The notes beneath the pieces are model-generated. The model was not told the DNA's origin, did no database searches, and saw only the letters and a list, made by a program, of their open reading frames with translations. From Kiritimatiellia bacterium (GTDB taxonomy: Bacteria; Verrucomicrobiota; Kiritimatiellia; RFP12; UBA1067), in assembly GCA_017418445.1 (NCBI GenBank), contig JAFONM010000042.1:1-34928 (forward strand): DNA of 34,928 nucleotides. Direction: 5' to 3'. Position 1 is the first letter of the stretch; the number at the start of each line of letters is the position of its first letter. Shown one piece after another: positions 16,300 through 24,799 of this stretch. The translations under genes and the position numbers were made by a program.

Positions 16300-17532
16300 A
16301 TGAAAGAAGTAAAGAAAGTTGCGTTTCTGACGGCTGGCGGACTCGCTCCGTGCCTCAGTTCCTCGATAGGGTTCCTGATCGACGAGTACAACCGTGTCGC
16401 GCCGAACGTCAAGATGATCGGCTATGTCAACGGCTACATGGGACTCCTCAAGGGCGATTCCATCGAAGTCACCGACGAGGTGCGCAAGAACGCGCTCGTC
16501 CTCACCAGGCACGGCGGCAGCCCCATCGGCAACAGCCGCGTCAAGCTCACGAACGTCAAGGACTGCGTCAAGCGCGGACTTGTCAAGCCCGGCGAGGACC
16601 CGCTCAAGGTCGCGGCCGACCAGCTCGTCAACGACGGCGTCGACGTCCTCCACACCATCGGCGGCGACGACACCAACACGACCGCCGCGGACCTGGCCGC
16701 GTACCTTGCGAAGAACGACTATCCGCTCATCGTCGTCGGACTCCCCAAGACGATCGACAACGACGTCTATCCGATCAAGCAGTCCCTCGGCGCCTGGACG
16801 GCGGCCGAGGAGGGTGCGAAGTTCTTCATGAACGTCGTCAAGGAGAACAGCGCGAATCCGCGCGCCCTCACCATCCACGAGGTCATGGGCCGCAACTGCG
16901 GATGGCTCACCTACAAGACCGCGCAGTGCTACCGCAAGATGCTCGACAAGACGCGCTTCCTCCCCGGGTTCATGCTCACGCGCGAGCGCCAGGACGTCCA
17001 CGCCGTGTACGTCCCCGAGGCCAAGATCGACTTCAAGGCCGAGGCCAGGCGCCTCATGCCGATCATGGACAAGTACGACTCGGTCAACGTCTTCGTCAGC
17101 GAGGGCGCGGGAGTCGCGGACATCATCAAGGAGATGAAGGCCCGCGGCGAGGACGTCCCCGTCGACGCGTTCGGACATCCGCGGCTCGACAAGGTCAACG
17201 TCGGCCAGTACGTCGGCAAGCGCCTCGGCGAGCTCCTCCACGCCGAGAAGGTCCAGGTCTTCAAGTCCGGCTACTTCGCCCGTGCGGCGGCGCCGAACAA
17301 GAAGGACCTCAAGCTCATCGAGAAGTGCGCGAAGAAGGCCGTCGAGTGCGCCATCAAGGGCGAGTCGGGCGTCATCGGTCCGGACGAGGACAAGGCCGCG
17401 GAAATCCGCGCGTGCGAGTTCCCGAGGATCAGGGGCGGCAAGCCGTTCAACGTCCGCAAGGGCTCCTTCCGCAAGATGCTTGCTGAGATCGGCCAGCCCT
17501 ATCCCCGCAAGAAGCGCACAGTGAAGGCGTAA
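16300..17532 (+). CDS. pfp: Pyrophosphate-dependent 6-phosphofructokinase
   Basis: Interconverts fructose 6-phosphate and fructose 1,6-bisphosphate using pyrophosphate, so the step is reversible and saves ATP. 410 residues. Pyrophosphate use is read from GGDDTNTT (121-128), where ATP enzymes have GGDGS, and from PKTIDND (149-155), where Lys150 replaces the Gly of ATP enzymes; Asp153 is the expected catalytic base. MGRNCGW and a C-terminal arginine/lysine-rich segment also fit. It lies 18 bases after ribH and 16 before the HAD-like gene, inside the operon started at 15792. Pyrophosphate enzymes are common in anaerobic gut bacteria and in PVC members (known). Confidence 0.93.
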   Translation: MKEVKKVAFLTAGGLAPCLSSSIGFLIDEYNRVAPNVKMIGYVNGYMGLLKGDSIEVTDEVRKNALVLTRHGGSPIGNSRVKLTNVKDCVKRGLVKPGEDPLKVAADQLVNDGVDVLHTIGGDDTNTTAADLAAYLAKNDYPLIVVGLPKTIDNDVYPIKQSLGAWTAAEEGAKFFMNVVKENSANPRALTIHEVMGRNCGWLTYKTAQCYRKMLDKTRFLPGFMLTRERQDVHAVYVPEAKIDFKAEARRLMPIMDKYDSVNVFVSEGAGVADIIKEMKARGEDVPVDAFGHPRLDKVNVGQYVGKRLGELLHAEKVQVFKSGYFARAAAPNKKDLKLIEKCAKKAVECAIKGESGVIGPDEDKAAEIRACEFPRIRGGKPFNVRKGSFRKMLAEIGQPYPRKKRTVKA

Positions 17533-17548
17533 GAAAGGAATCACCGAA

Positions 17549-18229
17549 ATGGCCGAAGAGACAGCAATGAAGAAGGGCGTCGTCGTGGAGTTCGACTTCG
17601 CGGCGATGAACGGGGCCGAGCTCCTCTACAGGACGACGGAGAAGATATTCAAGGACGGGGACATCCCGTTCGACGCGGTCGCCGAGGCGCGCTACCTCGC
17701 GGGCGGCAACCTCCAGGGCGCGCTCGCCGAGTATTTCGCCGCGGTCAAGACGAAGAAGACGGCCCAGAAGGCCGCGAAGGACATAACCGACGCCTTCCGC
17801 GCCGCGCTCGGCACGGCGATTCCGAAGGCCGTCACGCCTGGATTCAAGGCGTTTGTCAAGGCGCTCGTCGACAAGGGGCTCAAGGTCGTCATCGCGACCC
17901 GCGCCGATATCGAGGCGGTCAAGCCCGCGTTCGAGGGACTCCTCTCCGACGCTGTAGTCCTCCACCAGGAGACATCCGTCACGTACGGCAGCGTCAAGTG
18001 GGATGCCTGGAAGCGAGCGTCGATCTCCAACAAGCTCAGGAACTTCCTCACCGTCGCGGTGACCGGTTCCGGCTACGGCGTCAAGAGCGCGCTCCTCGCC
18101 GGGATGGGCTCCATCGCCGTCATAAACGACCACGTCGCCTACCAGGACTTCGGCGGCGCGGACTACGTCGTCGACAAGCTCGACGCCTCAGTCGCGCAGA
18201 AGATCCTCGACATGCTCAAGGTCAAGTAG
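17549..18229 (+). CDS. HAD-fold-like protein with degenerate active site
   Basis: 226 residues, no signal peptide or membrane span. The N-terminus (VVVEFDFAAMNG) looks like HAD motif I, but where active enzymes have DxDG(T/V) this reads DFAAM, so the general-acid Asp is missing. The middle is helical (a cap-like region about 30-95), followed by a strand GLKVVIATRAD where motif II would be. The C-terminal GYGVKSALLAGMGSIAV...ADYVVDKL resembles the HAD motif IV region of beta-phosphoglucomutase-like proteins. Its place directly after pfp hints at sugar-phosphate metabolism or regulation, but I cannot name a function. The start could also be Met7. Confidence 0.6.
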   Translation: MAEETAMKKGVVVEFDFAAMNGAELLYRTTEKIFKDGDIPFDAVAEARYLAGGNLQGALAEYFAAVKTKKTAQKAAKDITDAFRAALGTAIPKAVTPGFKAFVKALVDKGLKVVIATRADIEAVKPAFEGLLSDAVVLHQETSVTYGSVKWDAWKRASISNKLRNFLTVAVTGSGYGVKSALLAGMGSIAVINDHVAYQDFGGADYVVDKLDASVAQKILDMLKVK

Positions 18230-18232
18230 GCG

Positions 18233-19030
18233 ATGACGGGAATCGAGCGCCTGCATTCGATAATGGTCCGGCTTAGGGACCCCGAGAAGGGGTGTCCGTG
18301 GGACCGGGTGCAGACGCTTGAATCTCTGAAGCCCTGTCTCCTGGAGGAGACCTACGAGCTCCTCGCGGCGATGGATCGCCCCGAGGACAGGGAAAACTAC
18401 ATCGAAGAGCTCGGCGACGTCCTTCTCCAGGTGATGTTCCAGAGCGTGATGGCCGAACAGGCCGGCGCGTTCTCGTTCGACGACGTCGCGAATGCGATCT
18501 CCGACAAGCTCGTCCATCGCCATCCGCACGTCTTCGGCGACGTCAAGGCGGACGATCCGGCGACGGTCCTCAGGAACTGGGAGCAGATCAAGCAGCTCGA
18601 GCACAGGAAGGAGTCGCGCCATTCGGCGCTCGACGGCGTACCGGGCACGCTCCCCGGACTCCTCAAGGCGCAGCGCACGCAGGAAAAGGCCGCGCGCGTC
18701 GGATTCGACTGGAAAGACGCGGACGGTCCTCTCGCGAAGATCCGCGAGGAACTCGCCGAGCTCGAGTCCGAGGTCGCCAGGCGGAAGAGCGATGATCCCG
18801 CGGACTCCGGCCGCGTCAAGGAGGAGCTCGGAGACCTGCTCTTTTCCGTCGCGAACCTTGCGCGCCACCTGAAGGTGGACGCGGAAAGCGCCGTCGAACT
18901 CTCCACTTCGAAGTTTTCGCGCCGGTTCCGGACCGTCGAGGCCGGTGCCAAGGCCCGGTCGAAGTCCCTCAAGGACATGTCCCTGGAGGAAATGGACGCC
19001 CTATGGGACCAGGCGAAGTCGTCATCCTGA
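18233..19030 (+). CDS. mazG: Nucleoside triphosphate pyrophosphohydrolase MazG
   Basis: Hydrolyses (d)NTPs to monophosphate and pyrophosphate, a housecleaning function. 265 residues with two MazG domains. The first has the Mg-binding EETYE (38-42) and EELGD (58-62) motifs and the family opening RLRDPEKGCPWD. The second has the EELAELE and KEELGDLLFSVANLAR motifs. HRHPHVFGDV and a NWEQIK segment are typical of full-length MazG. It begins three bases after the HAD-like gene and overlaps ispH by 28 bases. The released pyrophosphate is a substrate of the neighbouring Pfp, though that link is only suggestive. Confidence 0.95.
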   Translation: MTGIERLHSIMVRLRDPEKGCPWDRVQTLESLKPCLLEETYELLAAMDRPEDRENYIEELGDVLLQVMFQSVMAEQAGAFSFDDVANAISDKLVHRHPHVFGDVKADDPATVLRNWEQIKQLEHRKESRHSALDGVPGTLPGLLKAQRTQEKAARVGFDWKDADGPLAKIREELAELESEVARRKSDDPADSGRVKEELGDLLFSVANLARHLKVDAESAVELSTSKFSRRFRTVEAGAKARSKSLKDMSLEEMDALWDQAKSSS

Positions 19031-19866
19031 ATCCGCACGGATTCTGCGCTGGCGTCACCGGCGCGCTGAGGAAGGCCCTTTCGCTTCTCGGGGATCCTTC
19101 GCGCAATCCTGCAGTCCCGGTCTACTGCCTCCACGAAATCGTACACAACGAAATCGTCGTCGGCGCACTCCGCGACAGGGGCATGGTCTTCACCGATTCA
19201 CTCTCCGGCGTCCCCGAGGGCTTGACGGTCCTTTTCTCCGCCCACGGAGTCGGCCCCGCCGTCCGCCGCGAGGCCGCGATGCGGCGACTCAGGGTGGTGG
19301 ATGCCACATGTCCGTTTGTCACGCGCGTCCATACCGCGGCGCGTTCTTTCGCCTCCAGGGGACTTCCCGTCGTGGTCATCGGACATGCGGCTCATGCCGA
19401 GGTGCGCGGCATTCTCGGAGAGATCGAGGATGTCGCAGGTTCCGCAGCGGTCGTATCCAGCCCGGACGACTGTTCGACTCCGCCGCTTGACGGATGGGGC
19501 AGAATCGGCGTAGTGTCCCAGACGACGATGAATTCGGACGACGTCCGGTCGATAGTCGAGGAGCTCGGGAGGCGCCATGCAGTCGAAACTACGGCCGAAA
19601 CATGCCGCGCGACCAAGGAGCGCCAGGATGCGGCAAGGGCATTCGACGGCGATGCGCTCCTGGTGCTGGGCAGCGCGAACTCCTCGAACACCCGCAGGCT
19701 GTGCGAAGTCGCGCGGACTCCGCGCGTCTTCCGCGCGGCTGCCATCGAGGAGGTCCGCGCAATCGATTTCTCGGACGTGCGGCGCCTCGGCGTCACGAGC
19801 GGCGCATCGACGCCGGAGGATTTCTTCAACGAGGTCGTGACATTTCTCAGAGGAGGTGCGAAATGA
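19003..19866 (+). CDS. ispH: 4-hydroxy-3-methylbut-2-enyl diphosphate reductase
   Basis: Iron-sulfur enzyme making IPP and DMAPP in the last step of the MEP isoprenoid pathway. 287 residues. The three cluster cysteines are at Cys15 (GFCAGV), Cys103 (DATCPFV) and Cys201 (ETCRATKERQDA). HEIVHN, SAHGVGP, IGHAAHAEV, SANSSNTRRL and GVTSGASTPE are the other family motifs. The ATG at 19003 lies within the end of mazG; ctggagga at 18984-18990 can serve as ribosome-binding site. The end overlaps the next gene by ATGA. Confidence 0.96.
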   Translation: MGPGEVVILNPHGFCAGVTGALRKALSLLGDPSRNPAVPVYCLHEIVHNEIVVGALRDRGMVFTDSLSGVPEGLTVLFSAHGVGPAVRREAAMRRLRVVDATCPFVTRVHTAARSFASRGLPVVVIGHAAHAEVRGILGEIEDVAGSAAVVSSPDDCSTPPLDGWGRIGVVSQTTMNSDDVRSIVEELGRRHAVETTAETCRATKERQDAARAFDGDALLVLGSANSSNTRRLCEVARTPRVFRAAAIEEVRAIDFSDVRRLGVTSGASTPEDFFNEVVTFLRGGAK

Positions 19867-21113
19867 GGTGTCTGGTTCACGGATTGCTGTCCGCCGCATG
19901 CGTCGCGATGTTTTCGGCCTGCGGATCTTTCACCGCCGCGGCGAACGAGACGAACATCGTCAACGGACACATCTGGGTCTGCACCGACGACGGACTCTGC
20001 ATGGACATGGGGCCCGTCCCCGCGTCCGAAACCCGGCCTCCCGCCGCAGAGACGCCGGCGCCCGCCCCCGCGCCCGCACCATCGTCGTCGCGCCTGATCC
20101 AGGGATACCTCTCGCCCGGCGAGCTCATTGCGTTTCTCGACGGACGCGAGCCCGAGTCTCTCGTCGGCAGGTCGTTGTGGCTGGTCCTTCTCCTCGCGCT
20201 CGCCGGGGGATTCCTCATGAACTTGACGCCGTGCGTCCTTCCGATGGCGCCCGTGAACCTGATGGTCATCGGACGCTCCGCGAAGCGCGGTGCACTGTAC
20301 GGACTCGGCATGATGCTCGCCTACGGGCTTCTGGGAGTCCTCGCCTCGCTCTTCGGACTTTCCTTCGGCGCAATCCAGGGCAATCCGTGGTTCAACTCCG
20401 CGATCGCCGCAGTCTTCGTCGTCCTCGCCGTCGCGCTCTGGGGCGCGTTCGCAATCGACCTCTCGAAGGGGCGCAGCGGACTCGCACGGCTCAGGACCGG
20501 ACTCTGGCCGGGATTCTTCGCGTTCCTGATGGGCGCCGTCTCCGCGGTTCTCGCCGGAGCGTGCGTCGCGCCGGTCCTCATCGCGGTGCTCGTCTATTCC
20601 TCCGCCGTCGCCGAGACCAACATCGTCCTCGCGACCGCGCTCCCGTTCGTCCTCGGACTCGGCATGGCGCTTCCATGGCCGCTTGCGGGAGCGGGACTCA
20701 AGGTCCTGCCAAAGCCGGGCAGGTGGATGGATCTCGTCAACAAGTGCTTCGCCGCCGTCGTCCTCGGACTCGCCGTCTACTACGGATACCTCGCATACCT
20801 CGGATTCTCCGCGTCGTCGCATCCCGCCGACTCCACGACCGCCGGTACGGCCGGCCATCTCGTCGCGCGGCCTGCGACGATCGCCGCGCTGCTGGAATCC
20901 GCGAAGCGTCCGGTCTTCGTCGACTGCTGGGCGAAGTGGTGCAAGAACTGCCTCGCGATGGAGGAGACGACTTTCCGCGACGAGGCGGCGAAGAAGCGGC
21001 TCGAGGGCTACACGGTCATCAGGCTCGAGGTGACCGACGACATGGAGGAGCTTAAGAAGGTCCCCGGCTTCGAGTCGATCGTCGGACTTCCCGCCTACAT
21101 CGTCTTCGAGTAA
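19863..21113 (+). CDS. DsbD-like thiol:disulfide interchange protein, shortened at both ends
   Basis: Moves reducing power across the inner membrane. 416 residues. The ATG at 19863 overlaps the ispH stop and follows AGGAGG at 19851-19856. An N-terminal signal-like segment ends in FSAC (possible weak lipobox), then comes a Pro/Ala-rich linker. No DsbD alpha domain is seen. Residues about 98-325 hold about eight membrane spans with the paired transport cysteines Cys124 (TPCVLPM) and Cys234 (GACVAPV). The C-terminal thioredoxin-like domain has WCKNC (Cys360, Cys363) and the cis-proline strand GLPAYIVFE, but the protein stops right there, about 30 residues before the usual end of the fold. The stop is followed at once by the next gene's promoter. 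Confidence 0.85.
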   Translation: MRCLVHGLLSAACVAMFSACGSFTAAANETNIVNGHIWVCTDDGLCMDMGPVPASETRPPAAETPAPAPAPAPSSSRLIQGYLSPGELIAFLDGREPESLVGRSLWLVLLLALAGGFLMNLTPCVLPMAPVNLMVIGRSAKRGALYGLGMMLAYGLLGVLASLFGLSFGAIQGNPWFNSAIAAVFVVLAVALWGAFAIDLSKGRSGLARLRTGLWPGFFAFLMGAVSAVLAGACVAPVLIAVLVYSSAVAETNIVLATALPFVLGLGMALPWPLAGAGLKVLPKPGRWMDLVNKCFAAVVLGLAVYYGYLAYLGFSASSHPADSTTAGTAGHLVARPATIAALLESAKRPVFVDCWAKWCKNCLAMEETTFRDEAAKKRLEGYTVIRLEVTDDMEELKKVPGFESIVGLPAYIVFE

Positions 21114-21115
21114 AA

Positions 21116-21124
21116 TGGTATAAT
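21116..21124 (+). promoter_or_regulatory. Extended -10 element giving a leaderless transcript
   Basis: TGGTATAAT ends seven bases before the A of the ATG at 21131, so the expected +1 is that A. There is no Shine-Dalgarno sequence and no TTGACA-like -35 at 16 to 18 bases. It starts three bases after the stop codon of the DsbD-like gene. Confidence 0.8.
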
Positions 21125-21130
21125 ACGCCC

Positions 21131-21739
21131 ATGTCACAGGAATGGAACATCAGGTCCCGTGGACACTTCTGCAGCATCTGCCAGAAGCCGCTCGTGGACC
21201 ACGCTCCCGTAATAAGCGCGCTCAGGGAAACGCCCGAAGGATACGAGCGCTTCGACTGCCACCCGGAATGCTGGAAGACGGCCGAGCGCGACTGGGAGCC
21301 GTTTTCGCAGTGGGACGGAGTCTATTTCGCGCCGGTCAAGGTCGAGAAGAAGGAGGCCCTCAAGAAGGAGGACGCCGGGGAGCTCCTCAGGAAGCTCATG
21401 ACGCTCGACGATCCGGCGATGAAGAACGTCGTCTACGTCCTCGCCGTGATGCTCGAGCGGTCCAAGATCCTGGTCGAGCGCGATTCGAAGGAGCAGAAGG
21501 ACGGCACCATACGCCGCGTCTACGAAGACCGCCGGCAGGGCGACACTTTCGTCATACTCGATCCGCGCATCCGTCTCGAGAACATCGGCGAGGTCCAGCA
21601 GCAGGTCGTAGCGCTTCTTTCCGGAACCAAGACTCTCGGAGAAGTCTCCAGCGAGGAGGAATCCTCGGAGGCTTCCGAAGGGGCCGCGGAGTCCGGAGGA
21701 GCGGAGACGGCCGATGCGACTGACACCACGACAGCGTGA
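21131..21739 (+). CDS. Uncharacterised protein with N-terminal Cys-rich zinc-binding motif
   Basis: 202 residues. The N-terminus (WNIRSRGHFCSICQKPL, then YERFDCHPECW) places Cys14, Cys17, Cys43 and Cys47, with His12 and His44 nearby, as likely zinc ligands. The pattern resembles a family seen widely in Planctomycetes and Verrucomicrobia (from memory), of unknown role. The middle is charged and helical. The C-terminus from about 170 is a Ser/Glu/Ala-rich disordered tail. The end overlaps the SNF2 helicase gene by 26 bases, so the two are co-translated. The start is set by the leaderless promoter just before it. Confidence 0.75.
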   Translation: MSQEWNIRSRGHFCSICQKPLVDHAPVISALRETPEGYERFDCHPECWKTAERDWEPFSQWDGVYFAPVKVEKKEALKKEDAGELLRKLMTLDDPAMKNVVYVLAVMLERSKILVERDSKEQKDGTIRRVYEDRRQGDTFVILDPRIRLENIGEVQQQVVALLSGTKTLGEVSSEEESSEASEGAAESGGAETADATDTTTA

Positions 21740-24062
21740 GGCCCTCGAACTCATTGCGGACGGGCGGATGTATCCGACCTTCGTCCGCGAGGAGGACGGC
21801 TGGCACGCCCGCTGGCGCGCGCTGGGCGGCGACAATCCATGGGTGGACACTTTCGTCCGCGAGGCGGCGATAACGCCGCTCTCCCGCAACGCCGAGGACC
21901 AGAGGCACGAGACTCTCCACGACGCCTGGCTTGTGGCGCTGAGGAGCGAGACCGGACTTGTACGCTGGGACGACGCGGAATGTGAATCTTTCGCCGCGGA
22001 GATAGCGGAATGGAACGGCGCGGCGGACGACGGGGAATCGGCCAGGAGGTCGCTCGTCTTTCGCTTCGAGGCGAAGGGGGAAGAGGATTTCTCCATAACC
22101 TGCGAAATCCCGAAGGGACGCCGCGCCCTGCGCGCGCTCGGCCAGGCGACCTACGTCTTCGGTCCGCTCAGGGCGATGTCGGGAAGGGGCGGACTTCTCT
22201 CGGTCGCGCTCTCGCGCGCCGAGGCGGAAAGCTTCCTCCGCCGCGGTGCGCGTGAACTCGCGCTCGCCGGATATGGCGTCGAGGGAGTCGACCTGTCCGC
22301 ACTGATCGAGGCGGAAGTGGAACTCGAGTCGCAGGAATCGGCGGCGGCCGGATCCGAAGTCCCGGCAAGGCTCGTCGTCCACGTGGACGGCGAGGCGGTG
22401 TCGGCGGAGGAGATACGGTTCCTGCTGGAACAGAAGTCGACGCTCGTGTTCTTCCGCGACCGCTGGATAGAGGTGGACCGCAACATCCTCAAGGAGGCGC
22501 TCCGGGCGCTCGAGAAGAACGAAACCCGGAAGCTCTCCGTCAACCAGGCACTTGGCTTTGCCTGTGGAATCGGCGCCGTCGGAAGGATGGCGATCGACAA
22601 GGCCCGGGCGCACGGATGGCTGCGCGGACTCGTCGAGGAACTCCGCCGGAAGATATCCGCGGCGTCGGAAGAGAAACCCGTCCGCGACAGCGTGGCGGAG
22701 ATCCCGGGACTCGCCGGTTCGCTCAGGCCGTACCAGCGCCGCGGCGTCGCGTGGATGCGGTTTCTCACGGAGTGCGGATTCGGCGCGCTTCTCGCGGACG
22801 ACATGGGCCTCGGCAAGACGATACAGACAATCTCGTGGATCCTTTCCGGACGGCGCACGAAGGGCCGTCCCTGTCTCGTGGTCGCGCCGGTCACGCTCGT
22901 CTCAAACTGGAGGCACGAATTCGCCAGATTCGCCCCCGGGCTCAAGGTGATGGTCCATCACGGCGCGACCCGCGCCACCGAAACTCTCTTCAGGCGGGAG
23001 TCCGCGAAGGCGGACGTCGTGCTCACGGCCTATTCGCTCCTGGTGAAGGACTACCAGATGCTTCGCGGCGTCGAGTGGGGCGGAGTCGTCCTCGACGAGG
23101 CGCAGGCGATAAAGAATCCCGACACGCGCGTCGCGCGCGCGGCATGCGCACTTGGCGCGCCGAGGCGCATCGCGCTCACCGGCACGCCCGTCGAGAACTC
23201 GGTCGCGGACGTGTGGAGCATCGAGAACTTTCTCAATCCGGGATTCCTCTCGGACCGCAGGTCGTTCGTCGAGCGGTTCGTCAGGCCCATCGCGGCGGAC
23301 GAGAAATCCGCCGCGGCGAAGAGGCTCCGGCACGCGCTCGAGCCGTTCGTCCTCCGCCGTCTCAAGAGCGCGCCCGAGATCGCCGCGGAACTCGGCGAGA
23401 AGCGCGAGATACGCGAGTACTGCGCGCTTGCGGCGGACCAGCGCCGCGAGTACGAGGAGGCGCTCGCGGACTACCGCGCGACGGAGCGGAGCCGCGGCGA
23501 CGTGTTCGCGCTCATAACGAAACTGAAGCTCGCGTGCGACGGCACCGGAAAGATCGAGCGGCTCCTCGAGCTCGTCGAATCGATTTTCGAGGCGGGCGAG
23601 AGCGTCCTCGTGTTTTCGCAGTACGCGAAGGTCGGCGCGAAGCTCAAGGCGGTCCTGGACGAAAGGTTCGGCGGGCCGACTCCGTTCCTCCACGGCGCGC
23701 TCGCGGCGAAGGACCGCGAGAGGGAGATCGAGAGGTTCAACGAGGGCGGGCCCAAGGCCTTCGTCCTGTCTCTGAGGGCGGGAGGATTCGGACTCAACCT
23801 CGTGAAGGCTACGCACGTCGTCCACTTCGACCGCTGGTGGAACCCCGCCGTCGAGTCGCAGGCGACGGACCGCGCGCATCGAATCGGACAGACGAAGACG
23901 GTGTTCGTCCACACGTTCATAACCGAGGGGACGCTCGAGGAGCGTGTCGACGAAATACTCGAGACGAAGTCCCGCGTCGCGGGGACGCTCGTCGCGGGCG
24001 GCGAAAGCTTCCTGATGGATCTGAAACCCGAGGAGCTCGAGGAGGCGCTGAAGCTTGAGTAG
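21714..24062 (+). CDS. SNF2-family helicase (HelZ/YwqA type)
   Basis: DNA-dependent ATPase/translocase of superfamily 2. 782 residues. The N-terminal third is an accessory region; the stretch around residues 225-290 (LEQKSTLVFFRDRWIEVD, LSVNQALGFA) fits the bacterial SNF2-associated domain. The ATPase core has DDMGLGKT (Lys368), DEAQ (461-464), LTGTPVENS and, in the second lobe, VFSQYAK, FLHGALAAKDRE, LSLRAGGFGLNL and QATDRAHRIGQ. A SWIM zinc-finger gene follows directly, as in the Bacillus ywqA-ywqB and mycobacterial helZ neighbourhoods (known pairing, function unclear). A ggag at 21702-21705 precedes the ATG; the start lies inside the preceding gene. Confidence 0.95.
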   Translation: MRLTPRQREALELIADGRMYPTFVREEDGWHARWRALGGDNPWVDTFVREAAITPLSRNAEDQRHETLHDAWLVALRSETGLVRWDDAECESFAAEIAEWNGAADDGESARRSLVFRFEAKGEEDFSITCEIPKGRRALRALGQATYVFGPLRAMSGRGGLLSVALSRAEAESFLRRGARELALAGYGVEGVDLSALIEAEVELESQESAAAGSEVPARLVVHVDGEAVSAEEIRFLLEQKSTLVFFRDRWIEVDRNILKEALRALEKNETRKLSVNQALGFACGIGAVGRMAIDKARAHGWLRGLVEELRRKISAASEEKPVRDSVAEIPGLAGSLRPYQRRGVAWMRFLTECGFGALLADDMGLGKTIQTISWILSGRRTKGRPCLVVAPVTLVSNWRHEFARFAPGLKVMVHHGATRATETLFRRESAKADVVLTAYSLLVKDYQMLRGVEWGGVVLDEAQAIKNPDTRVARAACALGAPRRIALTGTPVENSVADVWSIENFLNPGFLSDRRSFVERFVRPIAADEKSAAAKRLRHALEPFVLRRLKSAPEIAAELGEKREIREYCALAADQRREYEEALADYRATERSRGDVFALITKLKLACDGTGKIERLLELVESIFEAGESVLVFSQYAKVGAKLKAVLDERFGGPTPFLHGALAAKDREREIERFNEGGPKAFVLSLRAGGFGLNLVKATHVVHFDRWWNPAVESQATDRAHRIGQTKTVFVHTFITEGTLEERVDEILETKSRVAGTLVAGGESFLMDLKPEELEEALKLE

Positions 24063-24648
24063 GAAGAAGCGGTATCCCCTTAGGATTCCGAGGTCCGCCT
24101 CGGGGATCCGCGCGCAGGAGACGCGCGGCGGTTCGGCTCGCAGCTGGTGGGCGAAGAAGTGGCGCACGGCGCTCGAGCGGATGGGCGGACTCCTCGGCCG
24201 GTTCGGCCGCGGCAGGAACTACGCGATGTCCGGACAGATCGTGTCGCTGGGCATGGAGGGTCCGCACGTGGAGGCGACGGTCGTCGGCAGCCGTCCGGAT
24301 CCGTACAAGGTCACGATCAGCTTCCGCGCCCCGGACGACGCGGCGCACGACCGGATCGTCGCGGCGCTGAGGGCGGAGCCGATGCTCGTCGCGCGGCTTC
24401 TCACGGACGACCTTCCGCTGGAGGTCGAGGCGATATTCCGCAGGGAGGGCTTCGACCTCTTCCCGGGGGGGAAGATCGCCGAGAGGGTCTACGACGTGAC
24501 GACGAAGTGCTCGTGTCCCGACTGGGCGAACCCCTGCAAGCATTCGCTCGCGGTCCTCTTCATTCTCGGCGAGGAATGCGCCTGGCGTCCTGCGACGCTG
24601 CTGGAGCTTCGCGGAATTACGATGGAGGAGCTTTGCGATGAAGATTGA
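24055..24648 (+). CDS. SWIM zinc-finger protein, partner of the SNF2 helicase
   Basis: 197 residues. The SWIM motif CxC...CxH is visible as Cys152, Cys154, Cys161 and His163 (CSCPDWANPCKH). The N-terminus is basic with SARSWWAKKWRTALER, a hallmark of the bacterial SWIM family linked to SNF2 helicases; RGRNYAMSGQ is also typical. The start is a TTG at 24055 overlapping the helicase stop; the next Met would cut off the WWAKKW segment, so TTG is preferred. SWIM domains bind DNA or proteins. The C-terminus ends soon after the SWIM motif, and an overlapping small ORF in the next frame may hold the rest of the tail. Confidence 0.88.
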   Translation: MSRKKRYPLRIPRSASGIRAQETRGGSARSWWAKKWRTALERMGGLLGRFGRGRNYAMSGQIVSLGMEGPHVEATVVGSRPDPYKVTISFRAPDDAAHDRIVAALRAEPMLVARLLTDDLPLEVEAIFRREGFDLFPGGKIAERVYDVTTKCSCPDWANPCKHSLAVLFILGEECAWRPATLLELRGITMEELCDED

Positions 24649-24799
24649 GTCGCCGGTCCTAAAGCGCCTCGGCCCCGTTCCGTTCTGGCGCGGCGAGTCC
24701 CGCTGCCTCGACTCGCTCGAGGCTATCTACAGGCGCGCCGCGGAAAAGGCGCAGAAGGCCCTCGCGAAGAAGGATGCCAGGCAAAGGGGAAAGCCATGA
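24638..24799 (+). CDS. 53-residue ORF, possible split-off tail of the SWIM protein
   Basis: ATG at 24638, TGA at 24797-24799; frame shifted relative to the SWIM gene, overlapping its last 11 bases. ggaggag (24624-24630) lies seven bases upstream. The protein starts MKIESPVLKRLGPVPFW and continues with SLEAIYRRAAEKAQKAL, then a Lys/Arg-rich end. The LGPxPFW then L..(I/V)YRR pattern recalls the C-terminal tail of longer SWIM proteins in other phyla (from memory). It may therefore be a separately translated tail, or the result of a frameshift. No other gene occupies this stretch on either strand. Confidence 0.6.
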   Translation: MKIESPVLKRLGPVPFWRGESRCLDSLEAIYRRAAEKAQKALAKKDARQRGKP

